A stretch of 64,000 nt of DNA from Setaria digitata. Its lineage: Eukaryota > Nematoda > Chromadorea > Rhabditida > Setariidae. The notes beneath the pieces were generated by a model. It was not told the origin of the DNA. It searched no databases and saw nothing but the letters and a program-made list of their open reading frames with translations. The stretch lies in the NCBI GenBank assembly GCA_003640385.1, contig RCAB01000021.1:62001-126000 (forward strand), read 5' to 3'. Made by a program: the position numbers and the translations under genes. Positions 24,601-35,689 of the stretch are shown here, piece after piece (position 1 is the first letter of the stretch; the number at the start of each line of letters is the position of its first letter).

Positions 24601-27281
24601 TCATTTGACACAATGACATTGCAACGCACATTTATTTGACGGGAATGTATCCTCGCTTTTTCTTCTGGAAAATCCCATTAGTGATTTCTGATATGTTATT
24701 CAGCTTAAAGGTTGAAGATTGAATCCTCCCCTCTACTTTATAAATAGTATTGCTTTTTCTTCTCATTTTTGTTTCAGAAAATAATAATGCATGCTTTTGT
24801 TAATGTGTATGTAAGTTGATATTGTCTGGTGTAAGAAAAAATTGAAATTTGACTTTGAACTTCAATGCACTTACTGTATTGTCTATCCTCATTTTAGCAG
24901 ATTTGTTCACTTTTTCATTTCCCGAAATTTTTTGTTCGGTTTTTATTTTTTATCTTTTCGATTTACTTCCGTAGTTGTTTGGTTCTTTGTTTGGGATTTT
25001 TCTTTTAATTTCATATTTAGGCTATAAATCGTTTACATATTATCATGGTATTTCTGCTGCATTGGCTATGGCTAGTTGGATTGTTTTCAGATTTTTTTTT
25101 TTTTTTTTTTTTTTTCTGAAAAATCTTTTTAAGACCAAAAAATTATATATTTTCAATATTTCTTGGTAGTTTTTATTTGTTCTTCTTTTTTTTTTTTTTT
25201 TTTTTGTATTAACTGCTTATGTTTCGGTTTCATTTTTCTATTTTTTGTCGGGATTTGCTCCCAGTTCTTGTTCCCGTTTTCAAGGTTAAACATGAAATTA
25301 ACATTTTATGTTGTATCGGCAGTGATTTTCTGTTATGCTTGATGTTTAAGTATGAGTTGTCACGCTGTTCGTTTGCCAAACGTTAAGCGTTTGTTTAACT
25401 CATGTGTTTTAAAAAAAAATCTCAGCTAGCTTCTTAATGTAGGAGCAATCCAGCATATTCATAAAATAATTTCTTATTACTTCATTTAAAACTTTTCTGC
25501 AAACTTTTATCCCCTATTTATTTTGTTGACATTGACACTCCTCTTTCTCTTTTCTGCGTGTAATATTTCTCTGTCCGGTTCGGATCTTAATTTTTTTTTT
25601 TTTGAATTTGAACTTGTAATTTCATCTCGGTTAATTTTTCGTACTGACTTTTACTTGTTTTTCCGTCTTCTGAAGGATAAACATACTTCATAAAATTTAA
25701 AAGCTAAGTTGAAAAGGACAAATGAATTATTAATTATTTGATATTTGTTCTGGAGTTCTTCACACATTTGCTTATTCAGCAGTTCTCTTGCCATGTTATT
25801 TTTTTTTTTCATTTGCATGTTCGTAGCTTTTTATCTTTTACCTTCTTGCTATTTTTTTTTTTCATTCAGTGCATATATTTACAGCATTTTTAGCAACTCG
25901 GTTATTAGTCGGTGGGTTATTGGTGTGTCAGTGTATGTCTGTGTGTGCGTCTGTATTTCTATATTCGGTTAATACCATTTTCATTTTTTTCCTTTTAACA
26001 TAACTGTGGTTTATTTTCTCCATTACAGTTATCAGTGTTAGCATCATTTTCAGCCCTGTCATTTTTCATTCCTTTTTAATGGCGATAGATACGTAAAGGA
26101 ATATAGCATTTTTCGTTAATATTATTTTTACAGCGAAGTTCTTTAAATTTGGAAATGAAATTTTTAATTGGTTATTTTTCTTTCTACTTTCTTTTTCCAG
26201 ATTTAATTTGATTGTAAATTTCTTACCAATGAGAAATTTTCGCTCTATAGTAATTGATACTAATTATCCGTCTGGCTTATTTCTCCATATAGTTAACCAT
26301 TACGAAAGCAATACAGAAATGGTTTCTAAAAAGAAAAACAAGGAGGAGAGGTGCATTGTTTTTTCATATTTTCAAATATCCCAGAAGCACCCTGAAGATC
26401 TGAAAGCGCTGTCGCGTATTTGATTAGTTTCCTGATGTTGTTCGACTATTATCCCGTTTCTTTCTTTCTTTTCATTGTCTCTAATTCTCAAGCACCGAAA
26501 TTCAGTACAAGTCATTTAATAATTAGTACCATTGATAAAATGATTTTCCTTTCCTCAAGTTTAAAGTTTCATTTCAGACTTTTTATTTGTTCAATTTATA
26601 GTCGAGCTTGAAGCTGTTGTTTTTGCTTTTGATTTCTTGTGTTTTTGTTCTTTTTCCATCTGAAATCTTTCCGTTATTGTTTTCGAATAATGATATCCAT
26701 ATATTACGGTAGTATTTGCTTTGCAAATCACTTTTTTCTAATAAACGTTTTTCTCCTTTTGCTACTAAATACAATATTTGAACTTACTGTTTCGCACATG
26801 AAGAGCAGGTAGTTTACATCCTCCTGTATCAGCTATTTGGTTTTATAAACCTGTGTAACTCGTAAAATGTTGCGTACATGAGCAACTGTTAACATGATGA
26901 ACATGATTTATTATTATAGAGTAAAACATATGTTTGATTGAAGTTGAGTGTATTCATATTATGTCTCAGAAAGAAATTGTTTTGAAATCACGTTATGTGC
27001 TGTTTTTGGCTGACAATGAAAGACTAGGCTGGAAGAGAGATTTTCTGAATTGATAAGGAAGAGTGGACTTTGAAGTGCTCTTCCTTTGTAACTTCTACCG
27101 TAAAATTCTTTGCGCACTAAGTGGAGGATACTAGGACCCTCAAAAGATTGTGTGCTACATAGACGGCAGTACCGTTGTATTTTATCCGTCGTTCCTAGCT
27201 TCTATACCTCTTTTCTGTAGAAGTAGAAGGGTTGTTTAGAAAACAACGTTGCTGATTATTAGGAAAGATAAAGATCAAGCA
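21657..27281. other. 5.6-kb T-rich gene-free stretch
   Basis: No exon with family features was found on either strand. From about 22200 to 26500 the plus strand is strongly T-rich with very few A runs, so the bias is strand-specific. Long homopolymers include T24 at 25092-25115 and T20 at 25186-25205. Open plus-strand frames here encode only Phe/Leu/Ser/Ile-rich low complexity and look like by-products of the bias. The longest open frame is a minus-strand 130-codon frame at 23970-24362 with a genuine ATG but no recognised domain. The block may hold a long ncl-1-type 3' UTR on the left and the ORC4 promoter on the right. Confidence 0.6.
23934..24012. repeat. Hairpin: 17-bp perfect stem with imperfect basal extension
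   Basis: The arms 23952-23968 and 23983-23999 are perfect reverse complements (AATTCTTCCTTCATGTT and its complement) around a 14-nt loop. Outside them, 23934-23951 and 24000-24012 can pair further with bulges (GAATATC and TTCCC against GGGAAGAATATC). The whole fold of about 79 nt has the size of a microRNA precursor, but there is no evidence of expression. Confidence 0.75.
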
Positions 27282-30200
27282 ATGGTCGCTGAATCTATAT
27301 TTAACAGTTTGCTCGCCGAACTTGATAACAAATTCGCCGGTTTGGATCAGTGTCTCAGGTGCGATACTATTGTTTTGAAAAGAGTTGGAGAAGTCTTCAT
27401 ATTAATATGATTTCTACTACAAGTTTCTATTGCTGTAAGCGCGAAATCATTTATTCAAGTATTTGTAAGTTGAAGCACTTCGATAATCTTCCGTGATCTG
27501 TTTTCCCCTATTCAATTGTATCCCTTCTCATTTTTTTTAATGATTCTAACCACTCCCGATTTTATCCTTTATTAACAGCTCGGTCGGGAACATCCCACTA
27601 CTCCTAGTCAGAAATATCTCCTCCAGAAAAAAGCACCTCTGCAGGAAATTTTTTGTAATCTAGTGGTTTAAATTGGAAGTTTACTCTATGAAAAAACATC
27701 GAAACTTTTTGAAATATTGATGGTTTTTCCTTTTGTAGCAAATTGCACGAACTCGTGAAACGATTTGTGAATAGCAAAGAAGGTGGCTCCGCAGTGGTAA
27801 TTGGGCCCAAATCATCCGGCAAACGTTCAATCATATCAAAGGTTCATTACTCCCTTTCTTATTCTACGGAAGTGCTCATTACTTAGTTGAAGTGTTTGAT
27901 TAATTCTTTTTTTTTTTTTTTTTTTTTTTTTGTGCACGAAAGGAAGCTTTTGTAATGTTGTGAATGATAGTTACTTTACACATCTGTCACATTCTCCTCG
28001 CCTACTTCCTTTTCCCCCTTTGTTTTTAGAAGTTTTTCTGTTGCGTTTTATACAATATTTTCTCCATTACAGGTAATTAGTAAGAGTAAAAAATAGCGAA
28101 TTTTCTGGGAAAAAGGTGACGGAGAAAGATGGGTTATTTTATACTCCGAAGATTTCGGAGTATAAAAAGTATAGTTGGGAGTATTCGTAGAATGCACGAG
28201 GTCTTAATGTCCTTATTATCTTTTAGTTAACTTATCTTTTATTAGGTTGTGATGGATTATGCAGATTATATGGAAGTAATTTTCATTGATGGACTAATTC
28301 TAAGAAGTGATATTGATGCATTGAAAGTATTTGATACATCAGAGTCGAGTTCGGTATCGCTTTCTTTTAAGATGTTTTTTTTTTTTGCAAGTTTTATATT
28401 TTTAATAGTATTCATTTCGCATATGTTGTGATGAATACGCACTCTTCTTAATTAGGGCGTTAAGCTGCTGATATCGAAATATGGGTGGGCGTATTCCTTG
28501 AACTTCATCATCACAAAAATTGTACAGATGGGTAAATCTGACTTGTCGAAGCATTATTTTATATAATGTTGACTTTACTTTCTCCTGTATCGTCATAGCG
28601 ATTTTTGTAACGCCATTATAGTCTGTATTATTGTATTTTCGAATTTGTCCTGATTACAGTAGGATAGTGAGCATACACAGATCAGTTGAAATGCTTCCCT
28701 TTTTTTTACTATAGGAACAGCTGCAGTTTGTTATCATTTTCAACTTTGATCAGTTTATAACTCGAGGCCGACAGACTCTTCTCTATACGCTTCTAAATAC
28801 AGCACGTTCTGGTGCACTTTTTGTGCTGTGTGTTAGTTCTCGTCAGGTAAGCTTTTATAGTTGTAATTTGTTCAATATATTGAAGGTGTATGCTTTTGTT
28901 AAAACAGTTTTTTTCTGGTAGAAATAAACTATCATAAAACATTTCCGACATTTGTTGAAATTATGGAAAATCGGAGAGCAGTTTGGAAAGCTCGGAACTC
29001 TAATGAATTGAATTTCAGGATTGTACCGAATTGCTTGAGAAACGTGTTCGATCTCGTCTTTCTAATTTGTTTATATCATTCGCTCAGTCTTCTGTATCAT
29101 TTGACGATTTTTCAAAGGCATTTGGAACATTTCTGCATACTAATGTGAAGGAATATGAGGAGAATAACAGTCTTGTCCAGGTGGCTTTTGACTTATCTGA
29201 TTTGGCTTATAAAAGTGTTGTTTTTTTTAGTGAAGGGTGTTATTTCATTCGTTCGAAAGGCAGAGGAAGAGCATCTTGATTCTGGAATGTTCGGGAACAT
29301 CTGAATTAGCTTTTATCTTCAAGATTAGAAGACAGGATTGCTCGATAGCTGGTAGCGTGAGAAGTGTGTTAATAGCATAGGACTGAAGTTTAGATATTCA
29401 TCGTTACTAACTTCCGTGGGAAAAAGACGATTTGCTAGAAAACTTTGCTTCGTCATTTCCAGAAATCGGCAACTTCACAGGAAGTGATGATTGCAGGCAT
29501 TCCTTGAGGATGAGTGTGTAGAACAAAAATTGCGTGAAATATACGATGAAACACGAAGTTACTGCATTCTTAAACAGATCACGGCTACATTTCTATGTTT
29601 TATGGATGCAGAGCACATCGAAAGTTTGGCAAGCCCTCACGCTCCGCGAATATTTGTTGAGGCAAAAAATGCTGTTGTTGCTAATGAAGATACGATGAAA
29701 TCCATTATTTTAAGTGAGAGATGTTAATTGTAGAGCGAAAGGTTTTATGCTTTGTAATTATGATCAGTTAGTCTTAAACGATTTACGTTACTAGCAGAAC
29801 ACACTACTTTCATATGCTAACAGGTCATGAATAACATCTGGACTAGGTTTTTGTAAATGGCGAAAATTAGGCAAAATCGACATTTCATTGTTGGTTTTTC
29901 TTATTTTCTGGAGATTTAGGCGAAAATATAGCGTTGCTCTTCACCACGTTGAGGTCAAAACAATAAAAAGGCGTTTTAGCGGAATAGTTGAACAAATTAT
30001 GCTATTCTAATTCAGTGATATAAGCGGCAAAGTTCTGAAGAATGTTTAATATTTTCAGATTGTGTTTATTCTTACTTGGTATCATCTTGTTAATTAGATC
30101 AGTAAAGCCTTCATGTCAGCTAATAAGTTCTCGCTTTTTGAGGTTTGACGTTGCGTCAACTTTGCCTTTTATTATGCTGTGTCCGTATAGTACGTAATCG

Positions 30201-31169
30201 GCGACGACAGGATTTCTTATTTCGTGAAATTATTCTAGGTTGGTTATATTTATGTCCACTTTAGTTTCTTTTTTTCTTAAACTAAGTTCCAACTTTTTCT
30301 TTTAGTTTGGAATTTTTGTTTCCGTGTTTTCATTTCTATTCGTTACAAGGCATCTAGTAGATATCTCACATTTTTGACCTTGGTGTACAAGAAGAAAAAA
30401 ATAACTGGATCTCTTTCCAGAAAACTGTAGGAACATGGACAGGAAAATTTACGCCATAGTAAGCTTGCTGAGATTCGTAGTGAGACACACTTTGCTTGAC
30501 ATCTGAAATAATGTGTCAATAAGAAGCGAATTTTGCTCTCGTCGTTCATTTTTATTATTAATTAGTGTATTTCAGTAAAGATTGATTTTAGATTACCGGA
30601 AATTAGTTAATAAATACTTGCCAATGTTAAATGTAAAAGATGATTTAATACTATTGAAAGAACTAGATACTCTATGCAGTCTAACGATACTGGAAGAGAG
30701 AGAGCAATGTGGGCAGTTATTATTCAGACGAACATCTTTGCAGGTACCTATTTGCTCTGTAAGTATTCGGTAAAAACGAGCTTTTGAAGGTTTTACCGTT
30801 GTAGCAAAATTTTATGCTGAAATTATAAGACCCTTTATATCATCATTGTTTTCATGGGAAAAAATGAGTGGAGAGAGAAAAAGCGATTTAGTTGAGTTTT
30901 ATTTCTAGGTTAATATAAATTTTTATTGACTAGTCGGAATAAACCGTTTTTATCATTCAAGTAAATTTGATGTGCCATCTTGACTAATTGTGATGATTCA
31001 CTGAAATTTGAGCTAGGAATGACTTATGCATTTAATGTGCTTTTTCTTTTCCTATTTAAAAAAAAAAAATGTTTTTCAGGTAGATATTGACTTGGTGTTA
31101 AATTGCGTGAAAGAATTTACACCAATTCCAACGGCTTTGATTCACTGGCTAGATGATTTTGAAAGGTGA
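27282..31169 (+). CDS. ORC4: Origin recognition complex subunit 4, divergent
   Basis: Nine exons: 27282-27358, 27739-27841, 28246-28353, 28456-28521, 28715-28846, 29019-29180, 29497-29713, 30592-30743, 31080-31169, about 368 residues (human ORC4 has 436). ORC4 is an AAA+ subunit of the nuclear complex that marks replication origins and loads MCM2-7. The call rests on the central block ELLEKRVRSRLSN (human LLEKRVKSRFSH), on RQTLLYTLLNTARSG after the Walker B position, on YGWAYSLNFII matching the family FGSFAENLSFLL, and on a winged-helix C-terminus ending TALIHWLDDFER. Walker A reads GPKSSGKRS (about 48-56), with Arg where Ser/Thr binds Mg-ATP. Walker B reads VIIFNFDQF, lacking the Asp-Glu pair. 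The exon 4/5 junction (28521 with 28715) is chosen only for phase; a better-looking donor at 28532 breaks frame. An ATTATTAG acceptor-like site ends at 27262, 19 nt before the ATG. Confidence 0.85.
28137..28167. repeat. 14-bp perfect inverted repeat with 3-nt loop
   Basis: TTTTATACTCCGAA at 28137-28150 and its reverse complement at 28154-28167 are separated by GAT. It lies in the ORC4 intron between 27841 and 28246, about 80 bases before the acceptor. Confidence 0.85.
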
Positions 31170-32929
31170 AAGTGTTGTTTCACTGAATCGCCAGACCTTG
31201 ATTATATCCTTCTTTATGTGCGCAGTGGAAGAATCTGTCAAGAACTCGTACTTTGTTTAGGCCCATTTCTTATCTTCCTTAAAAGGTGATCTTTTAAGAT
31301 ATTAAATTATAAGAATTTTTTGATATTTCTAGACTTGAAACGGGTATATGAGAAAGAGGATTGAGGAATTTACTTTTCATCTTTAAATTCTTGTTTTTTC
31401 TTCTGTCGCAATTTCTGAGACAGTTTTTGTATGGTGTGTTATCTGTTATTCACTGATTTCTTCAGGCGTTTTCATTTTCTTGATTCCATGTTCTAGGTTA
31501 TTTAATCGCTTTATCGCATTTTTGGAAGCTTTTAGTGCGATGTTTTCATTGTTGATGGATGTAAGCTATATTTTAAGCATAGCTTTTTTTGTTTTGTTAT
31601 CTTAAACTGCCAGAAAAAATGAATGCCCTCGTTTGCTTCAAGTATTCATCCTAAGATCTTAGACAGTCTTGACGAAAGGGAACATTCCAGTGTTGCAACT
31701 GAATTGTAGTTTATTCCATTATTGATATTGTTACTTTAAATACTTTCATTGCTTACTTTTGTTTGAACATGTTAAAAAAGCTTATATGCTTTGTGATTTG
31801 TTAGCTACACTTCATTTTGTGTTTACAATATTTATCATTCAAAGAATACGTTTTAGAAAAATGTGCTATTATGTACGAAAAATTACATATAGAAAGAGAT
31901 CGACGTCCATTGATATTTAAATATATTGTTAGACGGGAGCTAAGATTAAAGCAGGGATTTGTCGTTTAAAGTCAAGTTTTAACAGTTGTTTTGTGAACTT
32001 TCTATTGTTATTCGATGGGCAGATGTGGGAAGACATGGTAGTGAACTGGACATGTGGGTTTCGTCAGTTAGGTGGTTTCAGGTTCAATGCCGCGTGATGA
32101 CCACTATTTGCTACTCTTGATGTGAAAGTGATGAAGCATGTACAACCACCATATAACATTGTACTGATGGCGTTTTTAAATTACTCTAACGTGAACGTTT
32201 ATATTATCGAAAGTAGAAGGGGATGGACGAGTAAACATTATCCGATTTCTTCTTGTGAACTTCCGGTTTTTACTGCTTCTCTTAAACTTTCTTTCTTAAG
32301 TCTTTTTGAATTTCTTTCAATTTTTTTTAAGACAACTGCTTCTTTTAAATTCAAGTTCAGAAAATTTCCAGACTATCATTAGTTTTACGGATAACTACGA
32401 TTTGTATCTCACTTTTACTACAAAAAAAAAACTAAAGCTTTTCTGACATTGGCAAACAATTTGCAAAGTAATTCTAGAGTCTGAAATGATATTACAGACG
32501 TAACTCTGGGGCTTCTTCTAGTTTCAGAAGACAAATCATCATTAACTAGCCAAAAATAAAATGAAGAATATGAATTCCAAACACCTTTATCGACAAGCTT
32601 TATTACCTTGTCGCTCAGCTTATTTATGCTTTCGAATAAATGCTGATTTCTCCTTTTTTGCTTCGGCTCATATGAGAGATTTAAAGAGATAATAGCGTCA
32701 ACTCTATTCAAAATACACGTACGGGAAATGATAATTTGCAAATCTTTGCTGCGTTAATTTTGAGTTTTAATTTCTGATTTGGTTGCAGACGGTCTTTTTG
32801 TACTTTGCGGTATCGGATTATTCAAACTGGTTGTGTCGGACGAGATTTTGGTTTAATTTTCTTGCAGATGTAAATCTAATCAAGTGACCACTACAATTTT
32901 GGTTTCTTGTTTACAGATTTTCTATTCAA
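31170..32929. other. Intergenic between ORC4 and ADAT3
   Basis: About 1.76 kb with no recognised exon. Two open frames, plus 32122-32382 and minus 32418-32741, have no family features and atypical composition. A short patch near 32080-32100 ends in GGTTCAATGCC, which resembles a tRNA B-box, but no cloverleaf with a plausible A-box or acceptor stem forms around it. Confidence 0.5.
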
Positions 32930-35082
32930 ATGATATATATGGAAGGAGAACCGGGTTGTTCTAATCCCCGGAGTACCACGAATGAAAAGGAAGATATGAA
33001 GAAGAAAACAAAAAGACGGAGGTCAATTATATTTGCTTGCAACGTTTTATACCGTGGTTTATAATGTAACGGTTTATAATTCTTGTGTTGCCTCTGACTT
33101 GTTTTGTAATTGCTGTGTCTCTCAGAAATATTCCATGAATAGCATTTTGAAATCATTTGTACTTAATATCGATCTCAGAGTCTTTTTGTGATACTGAATG
33201 ATGATCAATTCTCACCTCCGGGACTTATCGTCGTGAGATTTTTTGGATGTTCCTCAACTAACCTATAATGCAAATCTCTTCTCAGAACCGCACATTCGAT
33301 ACGAACCTTTTCAAAGTTACTTGTTGTAAATTCTGAACTTTTTAACTAACCTTATTTTCAAGATTTCGAACAATGAGAAAAATCTTTAATTTGCTAGTGT
33401 AGACAAGAAATTCGTTTCTTTTTATAACACGTGTAGAATTTTTTTTTACTCACTGCATCGTGATTTTTTTAAGGTTTAACGTTATACCTGTGCTCGAGGA
33501 AGAAATCATTCGTCATGATTTGCCGTTGGTTGAATACCATGCAATAGGTGTGAAAGATAAGTGTAAAATCGGACTGATTTTGCAAATTTTACCCAATATG
33601 CCATCAGAATCGAAACATTTGAAGCGTATCCAGAATGGACTGGTTCTTATCCAACCAGCAGATGACCCATTACCACAGGTATACGACTTACTTGAGCCTT
33701 GATATCATTCAAGCAAATGTTTTTCATTCATGTAAGAAATATTTGTTTCCGTAAAATCTACCATTTTTTTATGTGCTTCAGAATTTTAGGAATATTTTTT
33801 CGAAATTGACTTCTAACTAGATTAGGGAAAAGTGATGCTTAGTATTTCTCAAAGGGATCGATTTATGTTCCTCTTAGCTTCCATATTGTCTTGCTTTTTA
33901 TCAGTTCCAGAAGTGACTTTTTGAATTTTTCTTTTGAATATTTTTGGATTCTGAGTAGTTGTCCCTACATTTTTCAGGAATTAGTGAAAAAACTTCAGGC
34001 TGCACTTCCGGATATTTTTGTCATAAAAGTGCAAGTTCCCTTCTGTAAACCTGTTACTAGGCAACAGTTTTTGTGGGCAAAAAAATATTGGCCTATAGCT
34101 TTTCATCCCAATAAGAAGTACGAAGCACTACTTAATGGTAGCTTTCTTACTGCTGATGAATACCAGAAGATTGTTGGATTCTATTTGGAATCAGAAAAGG
34201 TATACTTTATTATTTATTTTGAGGTTATTCTGGCCATTCAGAGCATACCTGCTAAACTAACTAAACAGTGCTGGCCCATTTATGTAACTTCACTATATAT
34301 GCTTCACTGAATATTTGTGAAAATTCACTGAATATTTGAAAATTCACTGAATATTTGTGTTAAGGTCCTTTAAATCTTATTCACATTTTTGAAGAATGTC
34401 GAATTTTAATTGATAATAATATATTTCTTGTCTATAACAGATTGCTTTGATAGTAATAGTCCTTGAATTTCTCTTCAGTATATTGTTTGAAGGTCTGGAG
34501 TGCTTTACTTAGAGGAAGCTTTATTTCTGGAGCTAGTCGATTTATTCTTTTATTTCTTTCTTATTATGTGGGAGGGAATTCATGATTTTTTTTGGATTGG
34601 TAATGGCAGTTCTGGTTGTGTTATCGTGGATTTGAAAGGTGAAGTGGTCGCAAAAAGTAGTGAACGAAATATGCCTCTTGGGCATGCAGTTTTGGCAGCA
34701 GTTTCTGATCTTTGTGAAAGCCATCGTCTCAAACAGAGTAAAGTTTCACCAAGTTGATTTCATATCAGCAACTTCTTTTTCACTTGTGCGTCTAGAACAA
34801 GTGGTAGTTTTTGAGGAATCGCATGTACAGTAAACTTGACAATTTGTTCGGATTGTTTCAGGTAATGTATTGCAGTATCTTGGAACAGGATATGATGTTT
34901 ATATGACTGATGAACCGTGTGCAATGTGTGCCATGGCTTTGGTACATTTTCGAGTTAGACGAGTATTTTATGGGAAACGTAGCCCGCTATGTGGAGTATA
35001 TGAATCATGTTGGAGAATTCAGGAAGAGAAGTCACTAAATCATCACTATGCAGTATTTCGGATTGATGAATTCGTAATGTAA
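32930..35082 (+). CDS. ADAT3: tRNA-specific adenosine deaminase subunit ADAT3 (TAD3)
   Basis: Exons 32930-33021, 33474-33678, 33978-34199, about 34575-34737 and 34862-35082 give about 300 residues. ADAT3 pairs with catalytic ADAT2 to convert wobble adenosine 34 to inosine in several tRNAs. The C-terminal half is a cytidine-deaminase fold: zinc ligands are the His of GHAV (about 210) and the two Cys of PCAMC (about 247 and 250), within [20 protein letters not shown], a close match to human ADAT3. The catalytic Glu after His-Ala is Val, as in animal ADAT3, so this is the non-catalytic partner and not ADAT2. The N-terminal half has the family's substrate-binding region ([17 protein letters not shown]). 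The 5' edge of exon 4 is unresolved: 34533 and 34575 both keep phase. A TTTACAG site ends at 32916, 13 nt before the first ATG; a second in-frame ATG is at 32939. Confidence 0.92.
34303..34357 (+). repeat. Three near-tandem copies of a 15-mer
   Basis: TTCACTGAATATTTG occurs at 34303-34317, 34324-34338 and 34343-34357, separated by short A-rich spacers of 6 and 4 nt. It lies in the unresolved ADAT3 intron after 34199. Confidence 0.9.
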
Positions 35083-35689
35083 TATGTGATGTTTTCTTTT
35101 TATGGGATTATGTAGTATTTAAATTGTTTTAATTTTTGCTAAGATGGAAATTGTTGAATGAATTCTCTTAATACCAAGTTTCCGCTGCCAAAGGTATTTG
35201 AAAGCCACGAAGTCTTTGTTGATAGAAGTTTCCTTCGATATAGAGAGCTGGAATAGAAGAGTACGGTGAAATCAATCAATTGTGGGTTTCAATGCGAATA
35301 GTTTTAATTAAACTGCCAGCATTCATAACTTTCTGCACATTTAACATGGATTCTATTCCTCCTTCTCGGTGTATTTAGCAGTGTAAGTTACGTCCTAGTG
35401 TACGGAGCGTAATATATGATTTGCTTTGTTGGACAAATCATATTGGTAAACAGTTGGAAGTCGCTCGAAGTTTTCGAAACTGGTCAGAAAGAAATGCAAA
35501 TGGGGAAGTCTAGGGCGCTGTCTAAATCTGTAAATATTCAGAACAAGGCTTACGTATTCAGCTAAATATAAGGTAGTTGAACGCTGTGAAATTTGCTCAT
35601 TTGTGTGATTCATAATATCTTAGATTTTCGCTTCTTTGGGACTGGTAGTCTGTGTCTTGGTCGTTAAATTCGAAAATATAGTACTTAGT
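35083..35689. other. Short intergenic spacer between ADAT3 and AASDH
   Basis: Only about 0.6 kb separates the ADAT3 stop from the first AASDH ATG, both on the plus strand. An acceptor-like ATATCTTAG ends near 35622, about 68 bases before that ATG. The spacing allows either a short independent promoter or a nematode-type operon. No coding exon was seen. Confidence 0.45.

Noticed and set aside
22190..26000. Series of plus-strand hydrophobic open frames that could suggest membrane proteins
   Set aside because: They are Phe/Leu/Ser-rich products of T-rich DNA, mostly without true ATG starts, splice partners or conserved spacing.
32030..32115. Possible tRNA or tRNA-derived SINE, because of GGTTCAATGCC
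   Set aside because: The B-box-like word lacks a matching A-box at the right distance, and no acceptor or anticodon stem pairs around it.
32418..32741. 107-codon minus-strand open frame between ORC4 and ADAT3
   Set aside because: No recognisable motif and no supporting exon; length is within chance for this gap.
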